From positions 24,412-88,411 of the forward strand of contig VGCH01000012.1 in the NCBI GenBank assembly GCA_016870115.1: a stretch of 64,000 nucleotides of DNA. Reading direction: 5' to 3'. A model generated the notes under the pieces. It did no database searches, had not been told where the DNA came from, and saw only the letters and a program-made list of their open reading frames with translations. This stretch comes from Alphaproteobacteria bacterium (GTDB lineage Bacteria > Pseudomonadota > Alphaproteobacteria > Reyranellales > Reyranellaceae). The translations under genes and the position numbers were made by a program. Positions 34,259-43,919 of this stretch are shown piece by piece. Numbering within the stretch: the first letter of the stretch is position 1; each line of letters opens with the position of its first letter.

Positions 34259-34804
34259 CTAGGAAGAATCGATCCGGAAATGTTCTCGCAGCCGCAGCAG
34301 AGCCTTGTGATGGGTGCTCCGCACGGTCTGTGCGTCGACGCCCAAATCGGTCGCGACTTCGGCCACATCGCGGTCCTCGTCGTAGAGAAGGCGGAGGATC
34401 AAGGTCTGGCGCTCGGTCAGAAGTCCCTGGGGAATAACGATTTTCTCGACATGCTTGTCCTCAACGGCCAGCGCGGATTCCGGAGCATCCTCCAGCGCCT
34501 CGGTCGCCTGCCGGCGGCGGCGGACATGGTCGATCGCGGCCGAGCGCGCCACCACCGCCAGCCAGGTGGAGAGCTTCGCCCGCGCCGGATCGTAGGTCTT
34601 GAGGAGCCGCATCTCCTGGGCGCAGAGGCGGACAAAGACATCCTGGGCGGCGTCCAGCACGTCGTCCTCACCCAGCCGATAGGAAGCGAGTGCGCGGCGC
34701 ACCACAGCGTTGATCAGCGGCGCCGCCGCGACCACGAAGCCGTCCCAGGCGCGTTTGCTGCCCGCGGTGAGGCTACGCAGGTCGGTGTCATTCAGTTCCG
34801 CCAC
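34259..34804 (-). CDS. ECF-type RNA polymerase sigma factor
   Basis: A 181-residue sigma factor with region 2 (DDVLDAAQDVFVRLC, YDPARAKLSTWLAVVARSAAIDHVRRRR) and region 4 (LTERQTLILRLLYDEDRDVAEVATDLGV and DAQTVRSTHHKALLRLREHF), which suits an ECF sigma. It is the first gene of a minus-strand operon followed by anti-sigma, sensor, DUF1800 and DUF1501 genes, and probably controls that operon. No clear GGAAC-type autoregulated promoter was found in the 119-base gap to the divergent gamma-glutamyltransferase gene, so its recognition sequence remains unknown. Confidence 0.9.
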   Translation of the reverse strand: MAELNDTDLRSLTAGSKRAWDGFVVAAAPLINAVVRRALASYRLGEDDVLDAAQDVFVRLCAQEMRLLKTYDPARAKLSTWLAVVARSAAIDHVRRRRQATEALEDAPESALAVEDKHVEKIVIPQGLLTERQTLILRLLYDEDRDVAEVATDLGVDAQTVRSTHHKALLRLREHFRIDSS

Positions 34805-34923
34805 GCGCGCCAGTGTAGGTCGCGACCTCCGGACGCGCCACTGCGGCCGCGCGCCGTTGTCGTTTGTGCCGGCGCGTCGGGCCGGTAAAGTCCGCCGGAC
34901 ATGAACCGGAGGACATCGTTCCG

Positions 34924-36477
34924 ATGAGCGAATCGCTGACCAGGCAGCAGAAGATCGTCAAGGACGCCGCGCGCGGGAGCGGCGTCGTGGTGGCGCAGAA
35001 TGTGCGCGCGGCCGAAGTCGGCACCGAGGTGCTGCGGGCCGGCGGCAACGCCATCGACGCCGCCGTCGCCACCGCCATGGCGCTGGGCACGCTGGAACCC
35101 TGGATGAGCGGCATCGGCGGCATCGGTTTCATGACCGTATGGGACGCCAAGGCCGGCCGCGCCTGGACCATCGACTACGGTCCGATCTCGGCGCGTGGCC
35201 TCGATCCCGCGACCTACCCGCTGACGGGCGAAGGGGCCTCAGACCTGTTCGGCTGGGCGCCGGTCGTCGGCAACCGCAACATCCACGGCTACCACTCGAT
35301 CGCCGTGCCCGGCCAGGTCGCCGGCATGGCGCTGGCCCTTGAGCGCTTCGGCACGATGAAGTGGAAGGATCTGCTGCAGCCGGCCATCAAGCTAGCCGAA
35401 CGCGGCATGGAGCTCGACTGGTACATGACGCTCCTGATCGCGACCAGCGCGCGTGAGCTGTCGTTGTTTCCGACCTCGCGCGCCACCTATCTGCCGGGTG
35501 GGCATCCGCCGGTGCAGGACTGGGCGGCCAGCCGCAGCTTCCTGAAGCTCGGCAATCTCGGCACGACCATGCGCCGCCTGGCCGAAGGTGGTGTGCGCGA
35601 CTACTACGAAGGCGACCTCGCGCGCGACATCGTGGCCGACCTCAACGCGGGCGGCTCGCCGATCTCATTGGCCGATCTGGCGGCCTACAAGGCGCGACTG
35701 GTCGATCCGCTCTCCTTCGAGCACAACGGCACCACGATCAATGTGGCGGGCGGATTGACCGCCGGCCCGACACTGCGCCGCGCGCTGGAGTTGACCGCCG
35801 GCCGCACCCGCGGCTCGGGCGCGCCAGATGCCGCGTTCTTCGTCTCCGTCGCAGAGTCCATGCATCGCGCCTACGAGGAGCGCCTCGCGACCATGGGTGA
35901 GAAGCCCACCGATTCCTGCACCACGCATTTCTGCGCCGCCGACCGGCACGGCAACATGGTGGCGCTGACTCAGACGCTGCTGTCGCTGTTCGGCAGCCGC
36001 GTGATGCTGCCGCATACTGGCATCCTGATGAATAACGGCATCATGTGGTTCGATCCCGAACCCGGAAAGCCGAACTCCATCGCGGCGGGCAAGCGGCCGC
36101 TCACCAACATCTGCCCCGTCGTTGCGAGCAAGGACGGCAAGGCCCTGTTCTGCATCGGCGCCTCGGGCGGGCGGCGCATCGTGCCGGCGGTGGCACAGCT
36201 TTCGATGATGATGATCGATCGCGGCCTCGATGTGCATACCGCGTTCCACACACCGCGCATCGACATTTCCGGCGTCGGACCGATCCGCCTGAACCGCGAC
36301 CTGCCCGACGCCGTCAAGCGCGCCATTGCCGAGAAGCTGCCGACGACCAACGTGGCCAACGTCGTCTATCCGCTGAACTTTGCCAACCCGTCCTGCATCG
36401 CGCGCGACCCGGCGACCGGCCTGCTCACCGGCATGAACGAGGTGCAGTCGCCCTGGGCGGGCGGAGCCGCGGTATGA
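34924..36477 (+). CDS. Gamma-glutamyltransferase family protein
   Basis: A 517-residue Ntn-hydrolase that transfers or hydrolyses gamma-glutamyl groups from glutathione and related amides. The large-subunit part has VVVAQNVRAAEVGTEVLRAGGNAIDAA and PGQVAGMALALERFGTMKW. The autoprocessing site is DSC-TTHFCAAD, with Thr333 the expected nucleophile, followed by the small-subunit motifs GNMVALTQTL and GIMWFDPEPGKPNS. Unlike E. coli Ggt there is no signal peptide, so it probably acts in the cytoplasm. Its stop overlaps by four bases (ATGA) the start of a periplasmic receptor gene, coupling the two. Confidence 0.9.
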   Translation: MSESLTRQQKIVKDAARGSGVVVAQNVRAAEVGTEVLRAGGNAIDAAVATAMALGTLEPWMSGIGGIGFMTVWDAKAGRAWTIDYGPISARGLDPATYPLTGEGASDLFGWAPVVGNRNIHGYHSIAVPGQVAGMALALERFGTMKWKDLLQPAIKLAERGMELDWYMTLLIATSARELSLFPTSRATYLPGGHPPVQDWAASRSFLKLGNLGTTMRRLAEGGVRDYYEGDLARDIVADLNAGGSPISLADLAAYKARLVDPLSFEHNGTTINVAGGLTAGPTLRRALELTAGRTRGSGAPDAAFFVSVAESMHRAYEERLATMGEKPTDSCTTHFCAADRHGNMVALTQTLLSLFGSRVMLPHTGILMNNGIMWFDPEPGKPNSIAAGKRPLTNICPVVASKDGKALFCIGASGGRRIVPAVAQLSMMMIDRGLDVHTAFHTPRIDISGVGPIRLNRDLPDAVKRAIAEKLPTTNVANVVYPLNFANPSCIARDPATGLLTGMNEVQSPWAGGAAV

Positions 36478-37604
36478 AGCGCGCGCTTCCGCTCCTGCTG
36501 GCGTTGGCGCTCGCTCCTACGACCGCGCCGCGCGCGCAGGACCTTGCCTTGCCGATCCTGGTGCCGCTCACCGGCTTCGCCGCGCTGGAGGGCACCAGCC
36601 AGCGCAACGGCGCCCTGCTGGCGGCGCGCGAGATCGGCGACATCGCCTTCAAGCCCGAGGTGCTGGACACCCAGACCACGCCCGAAGGCGCCATCGCCGC
36701 CTGGAGCCGCGCGGTTGGCCCGGGCAACCTGCCGCCCGCCGTCGTGGGACCGATCCTGGGCACTCAGATGCTCGCCCTCCTGCCGCTCGCCCAGCAGCGC
36801 GGCGTGTCCATGCTCACCGTCTCGGGAACGGCACGGCTGTCGGAGATGGGCAACCCGCAGCTCTTCCGCTTCTTCCCGTCCGACCAGGTGGTGAAGGTGG
36901 CGCACGCCCGTTACGTGGCGCAAACGCTCGGCGCACGGCGCCCCGCCGTCATCTTCCAAAGCACGGCCTACGGCCAGTCGGGCCGCGAGCAGCTCGCGCG
37001 ATCCTTCGCCGAGCTCGGCACGCCGCCGGTGCTGGAGGAGAGCGTCGGCCCGCAGGTGAATGACCTCACGCCCGCACTGGTGCGCGCGCGGGCTGCCAAC
37101 GCCGACGTGCTCGTGCTGCACCTTCACGCGCCCTCGACGGCGCTTGCGGTGCGCCAGGCGCGTCAGTTGATGCCGTCGCTGCCGATCGTGGCCGGCTCCG
37201 CCATGCACCAGCCGGCGACGGCGGCGCTCCTCGAACCGGCCGAACTGAAAGGCATCTGCGCCGAAACCGCGTCCTCGCCGGTGAGCGCGATCAGCCTGCC
37301 GATGCGGGCGTTCCTCGACGCCTATCGCGCGCAGTGGCGGGGCGATCCCGACGCCTTCGCCGCCGCCCAGTACGACTCCGTGCACATGCTGGCCCGCGTG
37401 ATCCGCCGGCTGCGTGCCGCCGGCAAGCCGGCCGACGCCGCCTCGGTGCGCGACGGCCTCGCACGCGAGGAGTGGCGCGGCGTCGCGGCCTCCTACCGCT
37501 CCGACGGACGGGGCAACATGGCCCACGAAGCCGAGATCGTCTGCTACGACGGGCTGAGCCGCGTCCCCAAACTCGCCACCCGCTTCTCGTTCCCGCCGGG
37601 CTGA
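36474..37604 (+). CDS. ABC transporter substrate-binding protein (branched-chain amino acid type), orphan
   Basis: A 376-residue periplasmic receptor of the LivJ/AmiC-like family. A signal peptide (KRALPLLLALALAPTTAPRAQ) is followed by LPILVPLTGFAALEGTSQRNG, VGPILGTQMLALLPLAQQRGV, ADVLVLHLHAPSTALAVRQ and a C-terminal YDSVHMLARVI. No permease or ATPase genes are beside it. Translational coupling to the gamma-glutamyltransferase suggests it binds a gamma-glutamyl compound or another peptide-like substrate for that enzyme; the binding specificity is not visible. It converges on the broken autotransporter gene. Confidence 0.87.
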   Translation: MKRALPLLLALALAPTTAPRAQDLALPILVPLTGFAALEGTSQRNGALLAAREIGDIAFKPEVLDTQTTPEGAIAAWSRAVGPGNLPPAVVGPILGTQMLALLPLAQQRGVSMLTVSGTARLSEMGNPQLFRFFPSDQVVKVAHARYVAQTLGARRPAVIFQSTAYGQSGREQLARSFAELGTPPVLEESVGPQVNDLTPALVRARAANADVLVLHLHAPSTALAVRQARQLMPSLPIVAGSAMHQPATAALLEPAELKGICAETASSPVSAISLPMRAFLDAYRAQWRGDPDAFAAAQYDSVHMLARVIRRLRAAGKPADAASVRDGLAREEWRGVAASYRSDGRGNMAHEAEIVCYDGLSRVPKLATRFSFPPG

Positions 37605-37616
37605 GACCCGCGCGGG

Positions 37617-39667
37617 CTAGAAGCTGAAGCCCAGGCGGAATTGCAGCGTCCAGATGTCGAGCCCGACGAGGCCCAGCGAATCGTAGCTGCCCTAGAGGCG
37701 CGCGCTCAGCCCGTCGCGGCTCTGCACGCTCAACCCGCCGCCCAGCGAGCCCGAGACATTGCCGCGCGTGGCCACCTGCACGCCGTTGTTGAACACCGCG
37801 GTGGAGCTGTTCACATAGTTGATGTTGAGCCGACTGGTGGCGAAGGGCTCGATGTCCCACGCCCCGTCCGCGCTCTTGAAGCGATAACCGATCTCCGGCC
37901 CCGCCGCGATCGTGCCGAAATTCACGGTCTGCTCGGGCACCCGCGTGCCGGCGCTGTCGACGTAGGATTGCTGCTGCTCGGTGCCGTAGCTGAGCGACAC
38001 CGAGGGCTGGAAGCGCCACGGTCCCTCCTGCCATTGGCCGGTCACCGCGCCGCCCATCAGGAAGCGCACCGCCGCGAAGCGCGCCGACACCCCGGCCGCC
38101 GGATTGCTGTCGTAGCTGAGCGACGAGATCGCGCCGAACAGCGTCGCCGTCACGTTGGGATCGAGCCGCACATTGGCATAGGGCGCCAGCGAGAGCCCGA
38201 TCGTGCCGATCCGCGTGCTGGGTGCGCCCAGCCGGGTCTCGAAGCTCTCGACCGCGCCCGACAGGCCGCCGGTGATCCAGGGCGCGAAGCGATAGTCGAA
38301 ACCGACCGCGCCCACGAAGCCCGCGCTGTTGCTGTTGGCCAGCCGATCCCGCACGCCGGTGAGACGCCCCTCGCCCCAGACATTCCACTTGCCGGCCATC
38401 GCGTCGCGCAGCGGGTTCGATCCATCGGGCCGCTGCGCGAGTTCATAGAAATCCGCGATGTCGAACCGCAGGCGCGAGGGTCCGCCCGTGGGCCGCGTCG
38501 GCCGACCATCCATCGCGAGTGCATCCTGCTTCTCCAGTGATGCCTCCAGCGCGCTCCGCATCGCCGCCCGCCGCGCCGCCGCTGAGGCTGCCGGCGGGGC
38601 GGGGAGCGGTGCGACACGTTCGGCGCTTTGCGACTCCGCCCGTGCGCGCTCCAGCTCGGCCTTGATCGAATCGCGCTCAGCGCGGGCGTTGTTGGCCTCG
38701 CTCTCGGCCCGATCGACCCCCCTGCTCTCGATCTCTACCCTATCAAAGGCCAGTTGACGCTCACGCTCTGCGCGCTGCACGCGTGGATCCTTGTCCGCCT
38801 CCTGTTGCAGCCTGAACTGATTGGCGTTGTTCTCACGCCGCTCCGCTTCGGCGCGCGCCACCCCGGCCTCGAGCAGTTGCTTCTCTCCGGGACCGAGATT
38901 GGGGTTCTTGAGCTGCTCACGGAAGTCCCGCACCAACTCATCCAGGCGGTTTGCGTCCGCTTCGAGGTCGCGCAGTTCAGGGATCGCCTGCCGGCGCGCT
39001 TCCGCGCGGGCCTCCTGGGCGGCTTTCGCCCTTTCGGTAGCGCGCTCCAGCTCCTCGCGCTGCTCTTTCTCGGCGGCCTCCGCCTCGACCACCCGCTGCT
39101 CAGCAGCCCGCAGCCGCGCCTCGATCTCCGGACAGCGCGGGCAACCGCGCGGCGCCGGCGGGTTGTCGATCGGCGTGGTCGGAGGCAGTTGAGAGGCAAT
39201 ACGGAAGAACTCGAAGGACGCGTCCGCCACGAAGCCGGCCTGCGCGTGCGCGATCCCGGCGTTGAGCTGAGTCTGGAAGCTTGCCCCCGTGGCACCGCCC
39301 ACGCGGCAGGTGAAGGTGAACGTGCCGGCGCCTGCCTGCCCGTTGCCGCTCACGGTCAATTGTGATTGCCGCTCGTCGGGATAGTGATCGAGGTCGCGCC
39401 GGGCATCGCGATGCCGGCATTGGTGATCCCGGCACCCGACATGCTGAAGGTGCCGCCGGTCGACGTGACCACCGTCCCGGTGACGATCTCGCCGGCATTG
39501 TAGGGATGCGGCCCGGCATCGTTGAATATCCAGGCCCCCACCGCGGAAACCGCCGTGCTGCGCCCATTGATGAAGCTGCACCCCGCGGACAGTTGCGCGA
39601 ACGCCTGTCCGCCCGACACCACCGACGCGGCCACAAAAGCCACCGCCACCCAACGCAATGCCCGCAT
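37617..39667 (-). pseudogene. Autotransporter with coiled-coil passenger and outer-membrane beta-barrel; frameshift plus in-frame TAG
   Basis: Start ATG 39667 with a signal peptide (RALRWVAVAFVAASVVSGGQAFAQ) and about 100 residues of beta-rich sequence, then the frame ends at 39356. The protein continues in another frame from about 39370 with QLTVSGNGQAGAGTFTF; restoring one base near 39361-39375 joins them. Next come a proline-rich turn with CPRCPEIE, a long charged coiled coil, and a beta-barrel of about 270 residues. Seven strands-worth before the end a TAG (37692-37694) interrupts the last 25 residues, after which the frame continues GSYDSLGLVGLDIWT to a natural end in FSF, the terminal Phe typical of barrels. 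With one base added the length is a multiple of three. Two independent lesions argue for a true pseudogene. Confidence 0.82.
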
Positions 39668-39755
39668 CGTCGTCCCCCCCCCGGAGTTCTCGAACGCTTA
39701 CGCGACGCCACGCGGAATTTGCGGGAGCTTCCCACCGCCCCCGCCGCAACTCAAG

Positions 39756-39792
39756 CCCCTCTCCCCCTTGGGGGAGAGGTTGGGTGAGAGGG
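39756..39792. repeat. REP-like palindrome of the CCCTCTCCC/GGGAGAGG type
   Basis: CCTCTCCCCC (39758-39767) and GGGGGAGAGG (39770-39779) form a near-uninterrupted palindrome, followed by a second half-match TTGGGTGAGAGGG (39780-39792). This matches a class of extragenic palindromes scattered through many proteobacterial chromosomes. It lies in the 234-base gap between the broken autotransporter and the dehydrogenase gene. Only one copy was noticed in the window. Confidence 0.6.
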
Positions 39793-39901
39793 TGATGCGG
39801 GACGCAGCTTGCACCGCGCGGCGCATCCTGTTCCAAGGGAGCATGGATGCGGTCCGCTCTCTCATTGAGACCCTTTGCAGTCGAAACATCGCGAGTTCAG
39901 C

Positions 39902-42370
39902 ATGACCCTGCCAACCAAGGCCCGCGTGGTGATCATCGGCGGTGGTGTCGCCGGATGTTCTGTCGCCTATCACCTGGCGAAGCTCGGCTGGACCGATGTC
40001 GTTCTGCTTGAACGCAAGCAGCTGACCAGCGGCACGACCTGGCATGCGGCGGGGTTGATCGGTCAACTGCGTGCGACCGCGAACATGACCAAACTCGCCA
40101 AGTACAGCCAGGAACTCTACGGTTCCCTCGAAGCCGAAACGGGCGTGGCGACCGGCTTCAAGCGCATCGGATCGATCACGCTCGCCTTGACGCACGAGCG
40201 CTTCGAGGAACTGCGTCGCGGTGCGTCGATGGCGCGGGCCTACGGCGTCGACATCGAGACGATCTCCGTCGTCGAGGCCGCGCGGCGCCACCCGCTCGTC
40301 AACACGCAAGATGCCGTCGGCGCCGTCTATCTCGCCAAGGATGGTCAGGGCGATCCGGCCAACATCGCGCTGGCCATGGCCAGAGGCGCGCGCAATCGCG
40401 GGGTGGCGATCTTCGAGAACGTGAACGTCACCGGCGTGGCCCAGGCCAAGGGGCGTACCACCGGCGTCACGACGGACCAGGGTGCCATCGCCGCCGACAT
40501 CGTCGTCAACTGCGCCGGCATGTGGGCACGCGACGTCGGGCGCATGGCAGGCGTGCCGCTGCCCCTGCAGGCGTGCGAGCACTTCTACATCGTCACGGAG
40601 GGGAGCGATCAGGTGCCGCGCAATCTCCCGGTGCTGCGGGTGCCCGACGAATGCGCCTACTTCAAGGAGGATGCCGGCAAGATCCTGCTCGGGGCCTTCG
40701 AGCCGGTGGCCAAGCCGTGGGCGGTCGAGGGCATCCCAGAGAATTTCTGTTTCGATCAACTGCCGGCGGACGTCGACCACTTCGCGCCGATCCTGGAGAA
40801 GGCGACGGCGCGCATGCCGCTCCTCGGCAAGATCGGCATTCACACCTTCTTCAACGGGCCGGAGAGCTTCACGCACGACGACCGCTATCTACTGGGCGAA
40901 GCGCCGCAGCTGCAGAATTTCTTCGTCGCGTGCGGCTTCAATTCCGTCGGCATCCAGTCGGCGGGCGGCGCCGGGATGGCGCTCGCGCAGTGGATCGTCG
41001 ACAAGGCCCCGCCGTTCGATCTGTGGGACGTCGACGTGCGACGCGTGTTTCCCTATCAGGCGACGAAGTCGTTCATCCAGACGCGGGTCACGGAAACACT
41101 CGGTCTGCTCTACGCCGACCACTTTCCGTACCGCCAGTACGCGACGGCGCGCGGCGTGAGGCATACGCCGTTCTACGAGCAGCTGAAGGCCGCGGGCGCC
41201 TGCTTCGGCGAAACGGCCGGATGGGAGCGCGCGCACTGGTTCCTGCCGGACGCGGCGCGGCGGCGGGGCGACCAGGCCGAGTATCGCTACACCTGGAGTC
41301 GCCCCAACTGGTTCGAGTATTCCGCCCAGGAACACCGGGCGGTGCGCGAGGCTGTCGGCATGCTCGACATGAGCGCGTTCGGGAAGTTCCGCGTAGACGG
41401 CCCGGATGCCGAAGCGGTCCTGCAACGCCTCTCGGCGAACGACGTCTCGGTTCCCGTCGGCAGGCTGGTCTACACGCAATGGCTCAACGAGCGCGGCGGG
41501 GTTGAAGCCGACCTCACCATCACCCGCCTCGGCGAGACGTCGTTTCTTGTCGTCACCTCCGCCGCCTGCAGCGTGCGCGACTTCGCCTGGCTGCAACGGC
41601 ACATCCCGGACGGCGCGCGATGCGTCGCGCTCGACGTGACGAGTGGCGAGGCGTGCCTTGCGGTCATGGGGCCGCGGGCGCGCGACCTGTTGCAGCCGCT
41701 CACGACGTCAGACCTGTCGAACGCCGCGTTCCCGTTCGGCACGGCGCAGACGATCGAGCTCGGCATGGCGCACATTCGGGCGCATCGGGTGACCTATGTC
41801 GGTGAACTCGGTTGGGAACTCTACGTGCCGACCGAGTTCGCCCGGCATGTCTTCGAAACGATCATGGCGGCCGGCACCGCCCATGGCCTCCGCCTCGTCG
41901 GCATGCATGCCATGGACAGCCTGAGGCTGGAGAAGGCGTATCGCCATTTCGGCCACGACATCGGCGACGAAGACAACGTGCTCGAAGCGGGTCTGGGGTT
42001 TGTGGTGAAAGCGAACAAGCCGCGCCTGTCTTTCGGCGACTTCATTGGTCGCGACGCGGTGCTGCGAAAGCGCGAGACGGGCCTCGCGAAGCGGCTGCTG
42101 CAGCTCAAGCTGCTGGATCCGGCGCCGCTGCTCTATCACACCGAGCCGATCGTCATGGACGGCAAGGTCTCCGGGTACCTGACGTCCGGCGCCTATGGCC
42201 ATACCCTGGGCGCCGCGATCGGGCTTGGCTATGTGCCCTGCCAGCCGGGGGAAGCGCCCGAGGCGGTCCTTGAGCATCGGTTCGAGGTCGAAGTGGCGGG
42301 CGAGCGCTTCGCGGCCGCAGCCAGCGCGAAGCCAATGTACGACCCTGCCGGCGCGCGGCTGCGCCTTTGA
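39902..42370 (+). CDS. Dimethylglycine/sarcosine dehydrogenase-like FAD oxidoreductase with GcvT domain
   Basis: An 822-residue two-part enzyme. The N-terminal half is a DAO-type FAD domain (VVIIGGGVAGCSVAYHLAKLG), with GTTWHAAGLIGQLR holding His48 at the place where FAD is covalently bound in dimethylglycine dehydrogenase. The C-terminal half is a folate-binding GcvT-like domain (LDMSAFGKFRVDGPDAE, YVGELGWELYVPTE, GMHAMDSLRLEKAYRHFG, GAYGHTLGAAIGLGYV). Such enzymes demethylate N-methylated amines such as dimethylglycine or sarcosine and pass the C1 unit to tetrahydrofolate. An ATG 27 bases upstream is in frame, but homology starts at 39902. It stands alone between two pseudogenes. Confidence 0.9.
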   Translation: MTLPTKARVVIIGGGVAGCSVAYHLAKLGWTDVVLLERKQLTSGTTWHAAGLIGQLRATANMTKLAKYSQELYGSLEAETGVATGFKRIGSITLALTHERFEELRRGASMARAYGVDIETISVVEAARRHPLVNTQDAVGAVYLAKDGQGDPANIALAMARGARNRGVAIFENVNVTGVAQAKGRTTGVTTDQGAIAADIVVNCAGMWARDVGRMAGVPLPLQACEHFYIVTEGSDQVPRNLPVLRVPDECAYFKEDAGKILLGAFEPVAKPWAVEGIPENFCFDQLPADVDHFAPILEKATARMPLLGKIGIHTFFNGPESFTHDDRYLLGEAPQLQNFFVACGFNSVGIQSAGGAGMALAQWIVDKAPPFDLWDVDVRRVFPYQATKSFIQTRVTETLGLLYADHFPYRQYATARGVRHTPFYEQLKAAGACFGETAGWERAHWFLPDAARRRGDQAEYRYTWSRPNWFEYSAQEHRAVREAVGMLDMSAFGKFRVDGPDAEAVLQRLSANDVSVPVGRLVYTQWLNERGGVEADLTITRLGETSFLVVTSAACSVRDFAWLQRHIPDGARCVALDVTSGEACLAVMGPRARDLLQPLTTSDLSNAAFPFGTAQTIELGMAHIRAHRVTYVGELGWELYVPTEFARHVFETIMAAGTAHGLRLVGMHAMDSLRLEKAYRHFGHDIGDEDNVLEAGLGFVVKANKPRLSFGDFIGRDAVLRKRETGLAKRLLQLKLLDPAPLLYHTEPIVMDGKVSGYLTSGAYGHTLGAAIGLGYVPCQPGEAPEAVLEHRFEVEVAGERFAAAASAKPMYDPAGARLRL

Positions 42371-42546
42371 TCAGGGCCTCACGTCCGCGTGCGATTGCTT
42401 CGAACGGGTACGTCGGGAGTTGGAAGCAAGCGGGAGGGGGTCATCACGTGACGTGAAGGCGCGTCGGCGTCGTCGCGGTCCGCCGATCGGCAGAGAAACG
42501 CCTTCGCGGCTGGTGGGCGCCCCGGCCGGCCGCCGGCACCTCGCCG

Positions 42547-43919
42547 CTACGCCGCCCAGACGCCGATTGGCGCCGCTCGCCCGCGCAGGCTGAGATTGGG
42601 CACGGATCGGAAGTTGCCTCTCAACCCGCTGTCGGCGACGCGCGACATCACCGCATCGCTGGCAACGATGCGGCAGCCGAGTTCGCGGGTCGCAGCCTCC
42701 AGCCGGCTCGCCACATTGACGGCGTCGCCCAGAGTCGCAAATTCCAATCGCCGTTCCGAACCGATGTTGCCGAGAATGGCCGACCCGAAATGGACGCCCA
42801 CGGAGATGGACACCTCGGGCGCTTTGGACGCCGCCAATTCGGCGTTGATCGACGCTATGCCATCGACAATGTCTCTGGCCGCCGCGATTGCGTTTGCGCA
42901 ATCTGACGGCGAAACATGGGGCGTACCGAAGGTCGCCATCACGCCGTCCCCCAGGTACTTGTCGAGGGTGCCGCCGTTGGCGAAGACTGCCTGTTCGAAG
43001 ACGCATGACAGCGCCTGAGCAGTTGCATCACCAACTCGGGCCGCTCGCGCTCGGCAAGTTGGGTAAAGCCGACGATATCGGCGAACAGCACCGCAATCTC
43101 CTGGGATCGCACCGCGCCGACACTGCTGCTGCCGGATGCCAGCTGATCCACGAGCGATGGCGGAAAATACCGCGAAAGATTGGCGCGCTCCGCGGCGAGG
43201 GCTGCCTGGCGGATAAGGAGGGCGCGCGACCGCTGTCCGCGCAGGGCAAGAATTGCCGCCACGAGGAAGAAGATGACCATCTCCTGCACGCGGATCGGCC
43301 ACACCACGGAGTTAGGGTCGACAAACTCCAGCATGCTCGGGACAGTGGCGAAAGCGGCGGCGGCCTTGCTCCCCAGCTGGGCGTCTGTCGTGCCGAACAG
43401 CTCGACGCCCAGCACTGACAGAAACCAGATGACCACGAAGGCTTGCCCCATGGTGAGGATGGTCCGCCATGAATAACCCAGCGTCGCCACCGCCAGGATG
43501 ATGAAGAAGTACGGGAAAGTCTCGAATCGATAGATCATCGCGGTGGGATAGCTGCTCGACGCGAAGGGATTCGGAACGGTCAGTGTCATCGCCAGCAGCA
43601 ACAGGTCGGCGAGGATCAGCGCGAGTTCGACGCGGGAATGGCCCACTCTGGCATATCGCAACTGGGCCCAGCCGAGGGCGATGAAGACCAGCAGGAGTCC
43701 AAGGTGGTACAGAACACTCCAGGTGGGATTCTGGAACGTGATCAGGATGCCGCACGCCAGGAGTGCGGCCGTTCTCGCCCAGGCGGCGATCAGCTGCCCT
43801 TCAAGCTTCTCCTTCAGCAGGGCTTCGCCGAGAAAAGGGTTCCTGCGTGCTGTTTCTTCTTCCTCGGCGCGCCGGGAGCGCAGGTCGCGGAGGGTGCTGA
43901 CAATGCTAGGCGGCAACAT
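42547..43919 (-). pseudogene. Six-helix membrane adenylate/guanylate cyclase, frameshifted
   Basis: From ATG 43919 the frame encodes a cytoplasmic N-terminus, six membrane helices (about residues 35-260) and the start of a class III cyclase domain (VLFADIVGFTQLAERERPELVMQLLR). Near 43013-43020 the homology moves to another frame: ALSCVFEQAVFANGGTLDKYLGDGVMATFG, then FATLGDAVNVASRLE and a stop at 42547. Adding one base at the junction restores a 458-codon gene, and both metal aspartates and the transition-state Asn/Arg are then present. Without the base, the product lacks half its active site. It is the second damaged cyclase gene of the window. A sequencing error cannot be excluded. Confidence 0.8.

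Noticed and set aside
16693..39667. Genome-wide recoding of TAG as an amino acid, suggested by two in-frame ambers
   Set aside because: TAG is the normal stop of several intact genes here (2702, 4711, 5961, 10052, 19501, 21640), so complete reassignment is not possible; only partial suppression stays open.
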